DNA of 64,000 bases. Origin: Rhipicephalus microplus (Eukaryota; Arthropoda; Arachnida; Ixodida; Ixodidae). Both the position numbers and the translations under genes were made by a program. The notes under the pieces are model-generated. The model made no database searches. It worked only from the letters and a program-made list of their open reading frames with translations, and was not told the DNA's origin. The number at the start of each line of letters is the position of its first letter. The stretch's first letter is position 1. Below, piece by piece: positions 1 through 13,233 of this stretch. The DNA lies in the NCBI RefSeq assembly GCF_043290135.1, contig NC_134700.1, positions 155,264,053-155,328,052 on the forward strand, in the 5' to 3' direction.

Positions 1-136
1 ATTGAGCCTCTTACGCCACCGTCAGACTTGCGACGTCGCAACCGTGAGATTGTACACGTCCAGAGACTCCAGCAAGTTTCTACGCCGCTTGCACAGGACT
101 AAGTCGCCAGGATGGCTCCTTTTTTCCATGGGGCAT
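1..136 (+). pseudogene. C-terminal end of a Ty3/gypsy pol (partial)
   Basis: One frame contains an IVHVQRL-like string after a Pro/Arg-rich stretch. This resembles the end of gypsy integrases, where a V-H-V-x-R-L-K motif closes the protein (compare VHVSRLKPY near 28045 in E2). The frame is soon broken by stops. The window starts inside the element, so only this tail is visible. It is followed directly by a candidate 3' LTR. The assignment rests on a short motif, so it is tentative. Confidence 0.35.
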
Positions 137-275
137 TGTAAAGAAGAGGGAGTACTTTGGCCCAGAGGCAGCAGCATCGAGCGTGCAGCAGAGGCTCGAG
201 CTCGTGAATTGCGGCTGCTGCATCGCCTTACTAGCAACAACCTTTGCGCTCAATAAATCTCCTTTAGAATATATA
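137..275 (+). repeat. Probable LTR remnant following the pol end
   Basis: It starts with TG just after the pol tail, contains an AATAAA-type signal (about 253-258) and runs into a short AT tract. No partner LTR is visible because the rest of the element lies left of the window. The AT tract joins it directly to the next LTR remnant. Confidence 0.3.
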
Positions 276-1560
276 TATTTTAATGAACGAGACTCGGTGA
301 CGACGCCTTTGCTGCAGACTGGCTATTGTTTACATCTCTTCGTTCTTCTCCTCCTTCTACTAAGCCCTACACGCATCCACGCCCGAGCTCCACATCTACA
401 TTACACACGGCCACGTTGCGAAAGTGCATGGGGAGCTCCATAAATGCATTCGGGCGGACGACATTGGCTGTACCACAGTGGTCGTCGAAGGCCCAAAGGC
501 TTTGAACCCTCAACTGTCATCGTTAGCGATATTGTCTCTTATTGCGACTGGGGTTCGCGGCACCGTATTAAGATGTTGAGGCATGACTAGGTTGAATTTC
601 GTAGAAAGGGTTTATTTACATTATTTACATGGCACGGGCTCTCTGGCCCGAAGCTCTACATTGGAAGCTTTACATTGAAAAGGGCTGTCTCTTGAACAAG
701 CTCTGTGAACCACACTAATCAGCCCGCAAAGGCTGATTAAATACAGTCTCATCTTCTCAGATCCCTAGATCAGGTCCTACGGCATTGTCCAACAACATGT
801 CCCGCAGTACACACGAGTGTCATTATGCCGGCACCGCCCATAACATACACATACACAAACCGAACACGTGTATGGTCCCGGCGATGCTTCTTCCTCCGGC
901 GAATCTTGCTTGGGCGGGGTGAAACGAGTCTATCATCTCGCCGCTCGGGCCGACCATCCATGCTTTGTCGTATGGCAGTCGTGGTCTAGGCGCCTCCGAG
1001 GGGCCATGCCTGGACATCTGGTGCTGATTTGATGATTTGAGCGTCGGCGGCTCATCAGTCAGAGACGCACAGCGTGATGGTTCGACGTCCATAATCGGTG
1101 GAAGCTCGTCATCGTGGCTTTTACTGGGGCACGAAGGCGCCACGTGTCGCATCTGTGCGCGGACCCGAAGGGCAGCGGTGCTCCGTAGAGTAATTTCAGC
1201 CACGCAGCGCCGAGCACATAGAAACAGCAGGGCGTCTTGGCGCTGCTCCTTATCTCCACAAAATTAGGCGGCTGCCTTTCTTCCGTTCTGGCGGATGCGG
1301 CAAAAGGGTGGCCCGCCAAACGCAACACTCTGGTGGGTGGGGTTTGCTGTGCCTTGACGTTAGGGTTCGTTGTGGTGTACGCCATTGCATGCCTCGCTGT
1401 TCTGCCTGATACTCTGGTGGAAGGCCTTGGGTACCCCGGAGAGGTCGGCCACGTCCACAGTGCATCCTGCTTTGATTGTCTTGTGATGATAGCTCTGGCG
1501 GACGCCACTGGCTATGTCGAGAGGGTCATCGCACGCCTAGCAGCATGTTACGCTGTGACT
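276..1560 (-). repeat. Family F LTR, 3' LTR of the minus-strand copy F1, split by a solo LTR
   Basis: The two halves (276-539 and 1328-1560) together match the reverse complement of 10945-11393. Shared landmarks are the GAGACTCGG-type edge, the CTTCTACTAAGCC block, the GGGCGGACGACATTGGCT block and the GATGATAGCTCTGGCGGA block. The same edge occurs next to the primer-binding sites at 3467, 7749 and 58682, which shows it is LTR. I infer that this is the 3' LTR of the decayed element whose gag-protease lies at 2100-3465. The right boundary is approximate. Confidence 0.5.
540..1327 (-). mobile_element. Solo LTR inserted in the family F LTR
   Basis: The matching LTR at 10945-11393 lacks this segment. 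The insert ends in inverted TATTGCG and CGCAACA (one mismatch) and is flanked by CTCT at 536-539 and 1328-1331. On the minus strand it runs TGTTGCG to CGCAATA. It has a short hairpin (716-739) next to a TATTTAAT-like motif and an AATAAA signal near the minus-strand end (about 610). No internal coding region remains, so it looks like LTR-LTR recombination. An open stretch on the minus strand (823-1203) shows no known domain. Confidence 0.55.
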
Positions 1561-2099
1561 TTTTCGGGCTTACGTGTAGGCCATGCTTGCCCATGTTAAC
1601 GTGCTGGGCAGGCAAATTTTCACGTAAAGAACTACACCGGCGAGTTCATAGAGGTTGCGATTCTTAGCTTTTGTGACTTGACGCAAGAACCTCTGCATTG
1701 CCGTCACCGCAATCTTGTGTTCCATGGCCACGAGGAAGCAAGGTGCTGTCTGGTGGTCTTGTACCCCAGCGTCCTTAGGGGTTAACGCCACCATGGCTGT
1801 ACACCTCGCTGCAATCGCCAAGCGTGATCTCACTGCTTCGAGCGAGCTACTCACCGTCTGGACGCTTAACGTCAGGTTCCCCGTTAATGCAGACTGCCTC
1901 GTGGTGATCCGCATGGGTCTCAGCTGGTATGCTGGAAGTCATAATGAACTTGTCATTGCTAGCAGAGCAGCACGCCGGAAAGCCTGAAGGACTGACGCTG
2001 GCGTCACCCGCTTGTGGCCCGTGGCAAGCTTTTGTCAAAGTGCGGTGAGCCGATTACGTCAAATCAGGCGTGTCTTCGATAAGTGTGTCATCGGCAGCC
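1561..2099. other. Unrecognised remnant between F1 gag-protease and its 3' LTR
   Basis: This stretch sits where the distal part of element F1 is expected. I see no conserved RT, RNase H or integrase motif in any frame, and the short open frames are not convincing. It is probably decayed retroelement interior. Confidence 0.3.
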
Positions 2100-3465
2100 A
2101 TGTATTTATTGGGAGAAGCACTCACACTCGGCCAATGACTGCTGTGACATAGGTGGGTCTCCATCCAGCTGGTCACTGAGAGTTCTCTTGTTGCTGAACG
2201 CCTGTGGCTGTGGTTGTTCTACCGGGGACTTCAGAGACGAGAGAATGCTTGGCGTCAAGAAGTGGAGCTTCACTCGGCCACCATCTATGGTGAGCTGAAC
2301 TTCACCTGACAAATGGTAATCAGCTCCCAAAACAATGTTCACATGCAAGTCCTTGAGGACAGGAACGGTGCCAAGAAACTTTCTTCCTGCTTCGGTGTGT
2401 ATCTTCGGTCTGTAACTGCACCGACAGGCAACACACCCTCACCCAAGTCACACAAGGGTGCATCGGACCAAGGCTGAAGGGTGACTGGGGCATGACGTCG
2501 ATGTAGTGCAGTACGCGGAACTTCTGTTTATACAACTGCCGTGAGCTCGCCGATTCCATCGACGTGGTCTTGTACCGTAGGAAGACGTCGCGTTCCATGG
2601 GTATTGAGTGGCTCGATATTTTTCATGTGCTGGTGCCTCATTATCAGCCCAGTTACCGAAACTCAGCGAGAGGTCGTTTCTCTGGACTGTATGCGAGAAC
2701 CAGCCGAGTCGGGTCTTGTTGCGAGGAATGCAGTCAAACCTGCTGGTCGATAAGTCACAGTGTTTAAGTGCAGCCTCGAGGACTTGCTCCTCCTTACCTC
2801 CATCCTCGGTATCCGTCTGCTTCGGTGTGCATGTTTAATGGTGGATCCGGCAAAAAACAGCGATTATCCTGGCCCTCCATTCCAGCCAGTTCAGTAGCTT
2901 GATGCCCTCGTATTTGTACCACGCCTCGGCACCACCGCGAAGGCGGGCGATGGCCACCTGCCATTTATAATTTTGGGCCAGGCATGCCGAGAGCCATGAT
3001 GGCGATAGTCGGCACCCATTTATCAGCGTCATCCTGGAAGCCTCGAAACTCCAGCACTTCCGAGAGAGCGTTATATGGTGATGTGGCCGGACATAATCTG
3101 GAGCTCAATGACGCCAAGTGGACGAGCTGGGGGGACGATTGCGTAAAGGCACGCCGGATTTCAGCGGTGCTCTCGGTTAAGGTGCCTGATGCATCATGGG
3201 TAGGGTCGCGCAGTATGTGGACCCGGTGCTCATGGCAGGATCCATGCTCAAGGACGCGTAGACGGCGCCTTTTGTCAGTTGTGTACTAGAGCCGCCGAAG
3301 AGGCCTTGACGCCGTTCCCGAACGGTGGTGGCAGAGGCGGCAGCTGAACAGCTGCCGAGGAGGCCTGGATGCTGTCCTCAAGGTGCGCTTAGCGCGGCAG
3401 CACGTTGGCGGGTGTCTTGGACGACGAAGCAGAGACGTAAGATTTCTTCGTCGACTGTGCCATTG
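2100..3465 (-). pseudogene. Gag-protease remnant of LTR element F1
   Basis: Read on the minus strand from a primer-binding site at 3450-3465, the region opens with an MAQSTKKS-like start. A gag-like block follows around 2835-3032 with the motif A-R-L-R-G-G-A-E-A-W, then L-x-W-L-E-W-R. Near 2290-2345 there is a retropepsin-like C-terminal motif I-V-L-G-A-D-Y. Several stops and frameshifts separate the blocks. The same order occurs on the plus strand at 7751-9050. No RT follows, so pol is lost or never existed here. Confidence 0.6.
3450..3465 (-). promoter_or_regulatory. Primer-binding site of F1
   Basis: On the minus strand the LTR ends in TTACA, and after one base comes TGGCACAGTCGACGA. The same site appears as TGGCGCAATTGACGA after 7749 and TGGCGCAGTCGACGA after 58682. 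It starts with TGG, complementary to the CCA end of a tRNA. I cannot name the tRNA. Confidence 0.5.
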
Positions 3466-3466
3466 T

Positions 3467-3561
3467 AATAAATGAGACTCGGAGACAACGACTTTGCTGC
3501 TGGCCGGCTGTTCTTCATTTCCCTACGTTCTCCTCTTCCTTCTACTAAGCCCGACACTGAA
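3467..3561 (-). repeat. 5' LTR part of F1
   Basis: This LTR edge matches 276-360 and the reverse complement of about 7690-7749. It is cut by the Ruka SINE at 3562. LTR-like sequence continues after the SINE (about 3789-3808) up to an AT tract. Confidence 0.5.
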
Positions 3562-3788
3562 CCCCGCCGTGGTGGTCTAGTGGCTAAGGTACTCGGCTGC
3601 TGACCCGCAGGTCGCGGGACCGATTCCAGGCTGCTGCATCTGCATTACCGATGGAGGCGCAAATGTTGTAGGCCCGTGTGCTCAGAATTGTGGGCACGTT
3701 AAAGAACCCCAAGTGGCCGAAATTTCCGGAGTCCTCCACTACGGCGTCTGTCATGATGATATGATGGTTTTGGGACGTTATATGCCCT
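3562..3788 (+). mobile_element. Ruka-like tRNA-derived SINE
   Basis: It has the A-box-like TGGCTAAGGTACTCGG, a degenerate B box, the GATGGAGGCG body block, the GTGCTCAGA and CACGTTAAAGAACCCC blocks, and the tail ending in TTTTGGGACGTTA. It is more diverged than the other copies. It lies in the 5' LTR of F1. I did not find clear target duplications. Confidence 0.85.
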
Positions 3789-3803
3789 AGCTCTAGTGCA
3801 TCT

Positions 3804-3807
<4 letters not shown>

Positions 3808-3880
<73 letters not shown>
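3808..3880. repeat. (TA)n-(TG)n microsatellite
   Basis: A run of about 24 TA units passes directly into about 12 TG units. It separates LTR-like sequence of F1 from the second SINE family. Confidence 0.97.
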
Positions 3881-3881
<1 letters not shown>

Positions 3882-3885
3882 TATA

Positions 3886-4205
3886 GTCATTTCACGCGCC
3901 GAAACCCCTATATGATTGTGAGGCACGCCGTACTTACTGCTACTGAAATTTAGTGTTTAACGCGCTCAGGCATCTAAATTCAACTCCAAGACCGGCATCT
4001 AACCTGTGACCTTCGGAACATCAGCAGAACGCGGTAGCCATATACCAAAACGACGGACTTGAGTTATGAGTAAAATAAACTGAACGTATACCTTGTTTCT
4101 TATTGCAACAGATAAAAAAAGAGAACAACTGGCGGCACGACAAAAGGTAAAGCAATTACTACAAATATAACTAGCTTCATTATTTGCTCACGTTCTTCAC
4201 ATGAT
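3886..4205 (-). mobile_element. Second tRNA-derived SINE family, minus copy
   Basis: This is an inverted copy of 6857-7173. On the minus strand it carries a degenerate tRNA-like head (A-box-like TATGGCTACCGCG, weak B box) followed by a tail (CGGCGTGCCTCACAATCAT) that resembles the Ruka tail CGGCGTCTCTCATAATCAT. A non-tRNA block precedes the head. A head-only copy is at 50047-50175. I do not know a published name. Confidence 0.5.
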
Positions 4206-4984
4206 TGCAAGCCACGCCTGTTATTGAGTTGAATTTCAAGAGCGCAAGGTGTATACGCGAAAAAGCGACCGCATGGAAGTGGTCGTACTGCTTCAGCTCT
4301 TCTGTTTATGCGCTTCCGTTATTTTTGAGCCCGAAGATCATGCGTAGTGTGGGCCATATCCTGCGATTTTTTTGTACATCTTCTCTTTGATTTTTTTCCT
4401 CCGCAGTACGCCAAGCGCAGATCTTGCCCGCGCGCCCATGTCAGAGTGCTGCCACCTTTTGTTCTGCTTTCTCCGACATTGAAGTGCTTGCAGTGTCTTC
4501 GCCCAGCTGTAAGGCTCAGGTGCCACTTTCTTCGGCTAGATATGCTTGGTTGTTGCGTTCCTCAGTGCTACAACCATTCGCGTTAAGCTAGTTAGCCACT
4601 TCCCGCCACAGCGAAACCGGTATACAGTGGGAGCGATAATGGCGGCCGCCGCAGCAGACGACACAGATATCTTCACTCTGGGTGGAGGAGCGAGCATCGA
4701 TGCACTCTATCAGCGATAGGACGGCATAAAAACGATCTTATGACGTAATAGCGCCACAAGATGTGGCTACAACAGCGCATGCGCGAATATTAGACAATCA
4801 TCGTTAACAAATGTTACACGCAGGCTGCCCACCTTCATTTTGCATTCGCTGCTGGTCGCGCTGCGTATTCTGTAGACGGCAGTTCGGCGGTGCCATGTGG
4901 AATGATTTGCTTCAGGCGCGGGGCGTGCGATAATCGTAATACGTATGAGTCGCATTTCAACCCCCTTTTTTTCGTGCACGCGCG
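4206..4984. other. Mostly unrecognised, CpG-rich around 4400-4720
   Basis: No long open frame. The part near 4420-4720 is richer in CG than its surroundings and contains the THAP-like start listed separately. A GGCGGCCGCCGC palindromic block lies near 4641-4652. I see no other recognisable feature. Confidence 0.3.
4542..4586 (+). other. Possible start of a THAP-domain protein (very short)
   Basis: The peptide starts M-L-G-C-C-V-P-Q-C and ends N-H-S-R before a stop. That closely follows the N terminus of THAP zinc fingers (C-C-V-P-x-C). Nothing after the stop matches the rest of the domain. A GTTAAG lies right at the end and could be a splice donor. It may be a first exon, a relic of a THAP-bearing transposon, or chance. 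Confidence 0.15.
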
Positions 4985-6856
<1,872 letters not shown>

Positions 6857-7173
6857 GCGAAGAACGTGAGCAAATAATGAAGCTAGGTAGATTTGTAGTA
6901 ATTGCTTTAACTTTTGTTGTGCCTCGATTTGTTTTTATCTGTCACAATAAAAAACTAAGTATACGCTCAGTTTCTTGTACTCATACCTCAAGTCCACCGA
7001 GTTTGTATTGGCTACCGCGTTCTGCTGAAGTCTCGAATGTCGCAGGTTTAATCCAGGCCGTGACTGTTGCATTTACACGCCTGAGCATGTGAAATACTAA
7101 ATTTTCGGAGCAGTAAGTACGGCGTGCCTCACAATCATATTGTGGTTTCGGCTCGTGAAATAACAAAAAAATA
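6857..7173 (+). mobile_element. Second tRNA-derived SINE family, plus copy
   Basis: This is an inverted partner of 3886-4205. The tRNA-like head is around 6980-7060 (TTGGCTACCGCGTTCTG as A box, GCAGGTTTAATCC as a decayed B box). The tail at about 7115-7160 reads CGGCGTGCCTCACAATCAT and resembles the Ruka tail. It abuts an A-rich tract and then the F2 LTR. Confidence 0.5.
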
Positions 7174-7371
7174 TATTGTCAGGTCGATGTAGTGGAGCTC
7201 GAACATGGTTGCGTGTTTGGCTTAGAAGAAGGAAGTGAAGAACGAAGGGAGATAAAGAATCTTTGTTTTATTTTTTTAATATACTGTCTTCATTCTACAA
7301 CTTTTTCCCCCTTTTTGTTGTAAGTAATAGTGCAGTTATCGTCCATATGAGACTATATTTTCTCTTGGCCA

Positions 7372-7594
7372 CTGGTTAAGGTACTCGCTGGTGACCCGCA
7401 GATCGCGGGATCGAATCCCGGCTGCGGCGGCTGTATTTCCGATGGAGGCGGAAATGTTGTAGGCCCGTGTGCTCAGATTTGGGTGCACGTTAAAGAACCC
7501 CAGGTGGTCGAAATTTCCGGAGCCCTCCACTACGGCGTCTCTCATAATCATAGGGTGGTTTTGGCACGTTAAACCCCACATATCAATCAATCAA
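7372..7594 (+). mobile_element. 5'-truncated Ruka SINE in the F2 LTR
   Basis: It starts just inside the A box (CTGGTTAAGGTACTCG), has a B box (GGATCGAATCCC) and the full Ruka body, and ends CCCCACATATCAATCAATCAA. The 11-bp duplication TCTCTTGGCCA flanks it at 7361-7371 and 7595-7605. This is good evidence of LINE-type target-primed insertion into an older LTR. Confidence 0.9.
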
Positions 7595-7645
7595 TCTCTT
7601 GGCCAATCCCACAGAGTGGGTATGAGCCATGGATTAGAGGAGACA

Positions 7646-7702
7646 GACAGACAGAAAGAAAGAAAGAAAGAAGAAAAGAGAGAAAGAAAGAAAGAAAGAA
7701 AG
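7646..7702. repeat. (GACA)n/(GAAA)n simple repeat
   Basis: Three GACA units followed by about 12 GAAA-type units inside the F2 LTR. Confidence 0.9.
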
Positions 7703-7750
7703 CCGGCTGGCCTGCAGGAAAGGCGTTGTCTCCGAGTCTCATTCGTTACA

Positions 7751-9050
7751 ATGGCGCAATTGACGAATAAAAAGTCTTCCGTCCCGGCTTCGTCTTACAA
7801 AACACCCGCCATCGTGCAGCCGCAGTAAGCGTATACCTTAATGATAGCGTCCAGGTCTCCTCGGAAGCTGTTCACCAGCCGCCACTGCCACCACCGTTCG
7901 GGGATGGCGTCAAGGCCGCTCCAGTACACAACTGACAAGGGACGTCGCCCACGTGTTCTTCGCCATAGACCCTGCCGGGAGCACCGGAACCACCACGTAC
8001 TGTGCGAACCCTACCCATGGTGCATCGGGCACCTCAACCGAGAGCAGCGCTGAGTTCTGGCATGCCCTCACGCACTTATCCCACCATCCACTTGGTTTCG
8101 TTGAGCTCCGAATTCTGGCCGCGTCACCGTATAACGCTCTCAAGGAAGTGCCGGGGTTCCGAGCCTTTTAGAATGACGCTGATAAATGGGTTCAGACTTT
8201 CAACACCATCGGCTCTCTCGGCATGCGTGGCCCAAAATTATAAATAACAGGTTGTAATCGCCAAGGGATGGTACAAATACGAGGGCATCAAGCTACTGAC
8301 CTGGCTAAAATGGAGGGCCAGGCTCATAACTGTTTTCGACTGGATCCACCACGAAACATGCAGGCCGAACCTGACGGATACGGAGGATGGACCTAAAGAG
8401 GAGCACGTCCTCGAGGCCGCACTTAAATACTGCAGCTCATTGACAAGAAGTTTTGACTTCATTCCTCGCAACAACACCCGACTCGGCTGGTTCTCGCATC
8501 CAGTTCAGAGAAACGACCTCCCATCGAGTTTCGGTAACTGGGCCGATAACGTGGCACCAGCACATGCACGACATCAAGCCACCCAATACTCAACACGGCC
8601 TCTTCCTACGGTCCGCGTCGACAGAATCGGCGAGCTCATGGCAATTGTACAAACAAGAGCTCCTTGTACTGCTCTACATAGACGTTGTGCCCTGGTCACC
8701 CTCCAGCCTTGGTCCATGCACCCTTGTGTGGCCTCGGTGGGGGCGTGTTGCCTGTCGGTGCACTGGATCTGCAGATACACACCGAAACAAGGAGAAAGTT
8801 TCTCGGCACCGCTCTTGTACTCAAGAACTTCCATGGACATTGTTTTGGAAGCAGCTTACCTCTTGTCAGGGGAAGTTCAGCTCACCATAAATGGTGGCTG
8901 AGTGTAGCTCCGCTGCTTGACACCGAGCTTTCTTTCTTCTCTGAAATCCCCAGTTGAACAACCGCAGTCACAGGCGTCCAGCAACGAGAGCACCCTCAGT
9001 GACCAGCTGGATGGAGACCTACCTACGTCACAGCAGTCAATTGCCGGGTT
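7751..9050 (+). pseudogene. Gag-protease remnant of LTR element F2
   Basis: After the primer-binding site TGGCGCAATTGACGA, the coding strand repeats the order seen in F1. There is an N-terminal Ser/Pro-rich gag part, a decayed block near 8250-8340 with R-x-G-x-Q near W-R-A-R-L, and near 8830-8890 the retropepsin-like motif D-I-V-L-E-A-A-Y-L-L. The F1 motif is I-V-L-G-A-D-Y, so the catalytic domain is damaged. Stops and frameshifts interrupt every frame. The similarity to F1 stops near 9047. Confidence 0.6.
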
Positions 9051-10840
9051 AGTGACCTAGAACATCGGGGAGTGTCCAAAGCGCCGAACCAATACATGGG
9101 AGGAGTGAGGACCTGTAGCGGTGGACTTCCGCGCCGCGGCGCTGTCGTGCCAGACCCGTGGGCTTTTCCCGCGATGGAAGCCGTGGCAAAGCGGCGGGCG
9201 TTTGCTACGCGACTGATATTTTTGCGGCTGTGAGCCAACATTGCGATAATTTTGGCGATATTGAATACTCTGTCCCTGCAACGTAACACTGCATTCACTC
9301 ACCGTGCTTAGAACGTGTTTGTGTGGTGCGAAAGGGAGATGTGGTTTGTTTACGTCTAGTTGCTGTAGCACCGCAATGGTACACACATACTCGACCAACT
9401 GAAGAACGCTTTTTCGAGGCACTTTATCATGAGTGAAGCGGGCTTAATTTAGTTGCGTGTGGAATGCCGAATGTAGTCGTGCTACAGAAGATAAGCTAGA
9501 AATCGTATAAATAACCACTAGAACGTAGCAGGTGTGTGCGCAGTAAGTGGCTAGCTCATGGTAATGCGTTTGAGACCCCTTTTATTTTATGCGTTAAAGT
9601 GTTTTTGTAAGTCTTACTCCTGCCCCATAATGTTTTTTTCGGATACTTGAAAGCCTTAAATATCTCATATGAAGCGGTACGTGCCCGTCGGTGTGAGCGC
9701 GGTCCTAAATAAAAAAGAAAACGAGATAATTGGCATAACTATGGCGTCTCGTTCAATTGGTTTATGATCGGCACCATTGTACACTAATATGACTAACTGG
9801 TGACGAGATCAATAGCTGGACAAGTTTACTTTTTACGCTACAATTAACAATAACAACTCGCAAGGTCTTTAATTGTACTGTTGCCTAAGCCGCCTCGATG
9901 GGAAGTACACGTTGTTTTTCTTCAGTCAATAAATTTTATTTACCCTCCCCCTCCCTCCCCGAGAGCTTCTCGCATTGAACGTGGTTTCGCACTACCTGTA
10001 CGGTCTTAAGTAATTTAATTCAAGCTTTTGTTCCTCATTTGGTTTTGCACTGCATCCGTGATTGGTCGGCCGATCACGGAGATAGTGTAGAGCAATGATG
10101 CCATAATGAGGCGACATGATGGCGTCACTAACTTTGTCATCGTTTATGTCAAGGCGACGTCATCACGTGATAATTTTTTGCATGACTAGTACACACAGGC
10201 GTGCTCACGGAGGGGGGGGGGCGCCTCCCCAGTCTTCTACGAGGGGGGGCGCGCCAAGTGATCACCTGCATATTGACAATATATGGAGGAGGTGCTGCAA
10301 CACGTGGGTGGCGGGCCTAAAGTCAGCCTCAAACGTTGACATAGTAGGTATGGGGGAACGCTGCGATGAATTGTCCCTCCCACCCCCCTGACGAGGAGAC
10401 GTGTAACCGTGAGTGCACGCCTATGCTCGTACGTGCTGTCGCCGTCGAGGCGGGACACTGACGCCGACGATCAATTTGCGCGTTTCATGAAGAATCTAAG
10501 GCGTTCGTCTTAAAATAAGACGTGTGGGCCTATTTGTCTCCACTGGATGATGGAAACCTGGTCATCACCCATCTCGTTTATAACTTACCCAAAGATTTTG
10601 AAAAACTGAGCGCATTCGTAAAATTTGTACAAAAAATATTAAGTACGCAGAGAAACAAGACAAATTATATAAATGAGCTTCATGTTACGAGCGAACGTGA
10701 GAAAACAAGCGTACGTGGGGCATCAATTACTGACGCGGCTTTCTCCATGTGTTAGACAAGCGTAACACTCGGCGAAGTTTAACGTGTTCGTAAATTTAGG
10801 GATTTATTTCGTATACTCGATGTTTCGGGCTTCGTAATTG
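9051..10840. other. Unrecognised; possible distal part of F2 or later insertion
   Basis: No conserved pol motif was seen. There are G-rich and C-rich runs (10209-10220, 10243-10249, 10378-10388) and a C-rich stretch at 9943-9960. F1 has only about 540 bp in the matching position, so part of this region is probably extra or lost from F1. Confidence 0.35.
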
Positions 10841-10935
10841 TACATTGCTATCAATAATTAAGTAGTTGGGGTTATGAAAACGGATAAATATACATTGCTA
10901 TCAATAATTAAGTAGTTGGAGTTATGAAAACGGAT
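10841..10935. repeat. Two-copy tandem duplication, period 50
   Basis: TACATTGCTATCAATAATTA at 10841 recurs at 10891, and the following AGTAGTTGG and TTATGAAAACGGAT also repeat. The two copies differ by one base over about 45. Confidence 0.9.
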
Positions 10936-10944
10936 GACTAGTCT

Positions 10945-11650
<706 letters not shown>

Positions 11651-12556
11651 GGGGCGAAGCTTGGAAAACTTTTATCGGTAAACCATGAATTGTCCGTCCA
11701 TCCGTCTGTCTCAAAGTTCCGCCATCTCGCATATTTTTATCACATACAAGTACCGCCTGCTATTGAACACTCGAAGAACTAAACTAGAGGTGGCTACCTA
11801 CAACTAAATACGATGATGTAGCTATAGACCCGAGCTTCGTCCCTAAATATAAAGACGAAGGTAGTGTTTCAATCGTCATGGTTTGCAATGGCTCTTAAAA
11901 GCTGCTCTAAACTGGTTGTAATTTGGTTACGAGGCCACGACGGCTGGTTACAAAGTGGTCTCAGCTGACATAACGATCAGGGCGAGAAGGTCGTTGCATG
12001 TCTTGCGCTGAGTTTCAAGATAGATAAATTAAGGATCTTCTGGTAAGTCTTAAATTGCGCAAGTGGGTGCTATAGATACACAAATAGGTGAAGAATGGCG
12101 TCACGTTTATTGAGGTGACGCGGAGTAGGAAAAATAACTTTACTGGGGCACTGCAAGGAGGCGGATCTAGAGCTCCCACGCTGGCACCAGGAAGCCGAGC
12201 ATGGTGACCACGTGGGAGCTGCAGGAGGCCAAGCATGGGCCGCAACGTCTGCCCCACACACACAGGGACATAATAGAGAGAGTGGGGGATGAAATGAACC
12301 ATATTGCCCTCCCCCACCCTCCGATAAGGAACCCTGGGACGCCTAAGTGAACTGCCAACTGCATCCATTCATCTGGTTAGGGCAGTTAATGCTCGTGCAC
12401 CTCGCCTCGCTCACGTGTTCGAGCATTGCGTCACTTTTTATTTATTTAATTATTTGTTTGTTTATCATTGCGATAGTATTTATATGGACACTTGGACACT
12501 CTCGGCTGGTTTTGCCGCCAGCGTCAGGGTCAACGTCGGCGTCGATGTCATGCACC

Positions 12557-12557
<1 letters not shown>
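11651..12557. other. Unrecognised; possible retroelement 3' end on minus at about 12090-12370
   Basis: The minus strand of 12090-12370 has CCCAGTAAAGTTATTTTTCC followed by CAATAAACG, which looks like the 3' untranslated end of a retroelement. No reading frame shows a known domain. The flanks show nothing I recognise. Confidence 0.25.

Positions 12558-12637
<80 letters not shown>
12558..12637. repeat. (TA)n-(GA)n microsatellite
   Basis: About 28 TA units followed by about 13 GA units, directly left of the fold-back repeat. Confidence 0.97.
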
Positions 12638-12891
12638 AGTGTATACCTAAGGGCTCGTTTTTCTGTGTTTTAACACAATATTAATGAGATCTAACAGACA
12701 GTAATGCTAAGGAATGTACAGGGGAAGTTATTAGAACCAATGGAATGTAAATAATAAGGAAAAAAAGTGGATGAAAAAATGACCAGCCGTGAGCAGGATT
12801 TTTTCATCCACTTTTCTTTCTTCTTATTTACATTCCATTGGTTCTAATAACTTCCCCTGTACATTCCTTAGCATTACTGTCTGTTAGATCT

Positions 12892-12895
<4 letters not shown>
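12638..12895. repeat. Fold-back repeat made of two inverted AT-linked repeats
   Basis: The left arm (about 12685-12779) and right arm (12798-12894) are near-perfect reverse complements, with a loop of about 18 bases containing CAGCCGTGAGCAGG. The left arm continues outwards to GTGTATACCTAAGGGCT at 12640, matching the copy at 11522. AT arrays sit on both sides. Confidence 0.85.

Positions 12896-12988
<93 letters not shown>
12895..12988. repeat. (AT)n microsatellite, 5' flank of E1
   Basis: About 47 AT units ending exactly at the first base of the E1 LTR. Confidence 0.98.
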
Positions 12989-12990
<2 letters not shown>

Positions 12991-13229
12991 CCGCGACAGG
13001 TTGGCCACGTTCAAGTAGCCCGCCGCATTCATCGTGGCAAGAGCACAAGCAAGACCCGGCTGGCATGCGCCACGCGTTCGTGCGCTCCGGCAACGAGGAA
13101 GAGGAAGATAGTTGGATCTGTGCCACTCGGCTACTCGGACTTGACGACCATAGTCTTTAGAATCGTGGGCACAAGTTCGCCCTAATAAATACGTTTGTTT
13201 TTTAACCTGTCTGCCTCAGCATCGCTACA
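12989..13229 (+). repeat. E1 5' LTR
   Basis: It is 241 bp, starts TGCCGCGACAGG and ends GCATCGCTACA. It has CTAATAAATACG as a likely polyadenylation signal near 13182. It differs from the 3' LTR at three positions that I could count. Confidence 0.95.
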
Positions 13230-13233
13230 TTTC

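Larger units (their letters stand above)
7174..7749 (+). repeat. 5' LTR of family F copy F2, interrupted
   Basis: The left part (7174-7255) and right part (about 7700-7749) match the F1 LTR in reverse complement. The LTR ends in TCGTTACA before a primer-binding site at 7751. The middle includes CTTGGCCAATCCC and GTGGGTATG motifs, also present in the fragment at 58562. It contains a Ruka SINE and a GAAA run. Confidence 0.5.

Noticed and set aside
823..1203. 126-codon minus-strand frame as a host gene
   Set aside because: It lies inside a solo LTR and has no known domain.
3562..3660. Ruka heads as real tRNA genes
   Set aside because: They have A and B boxes, but the cloverleaf is imperfect and each is followed by the constant SINE body, so they are SINE promoters.
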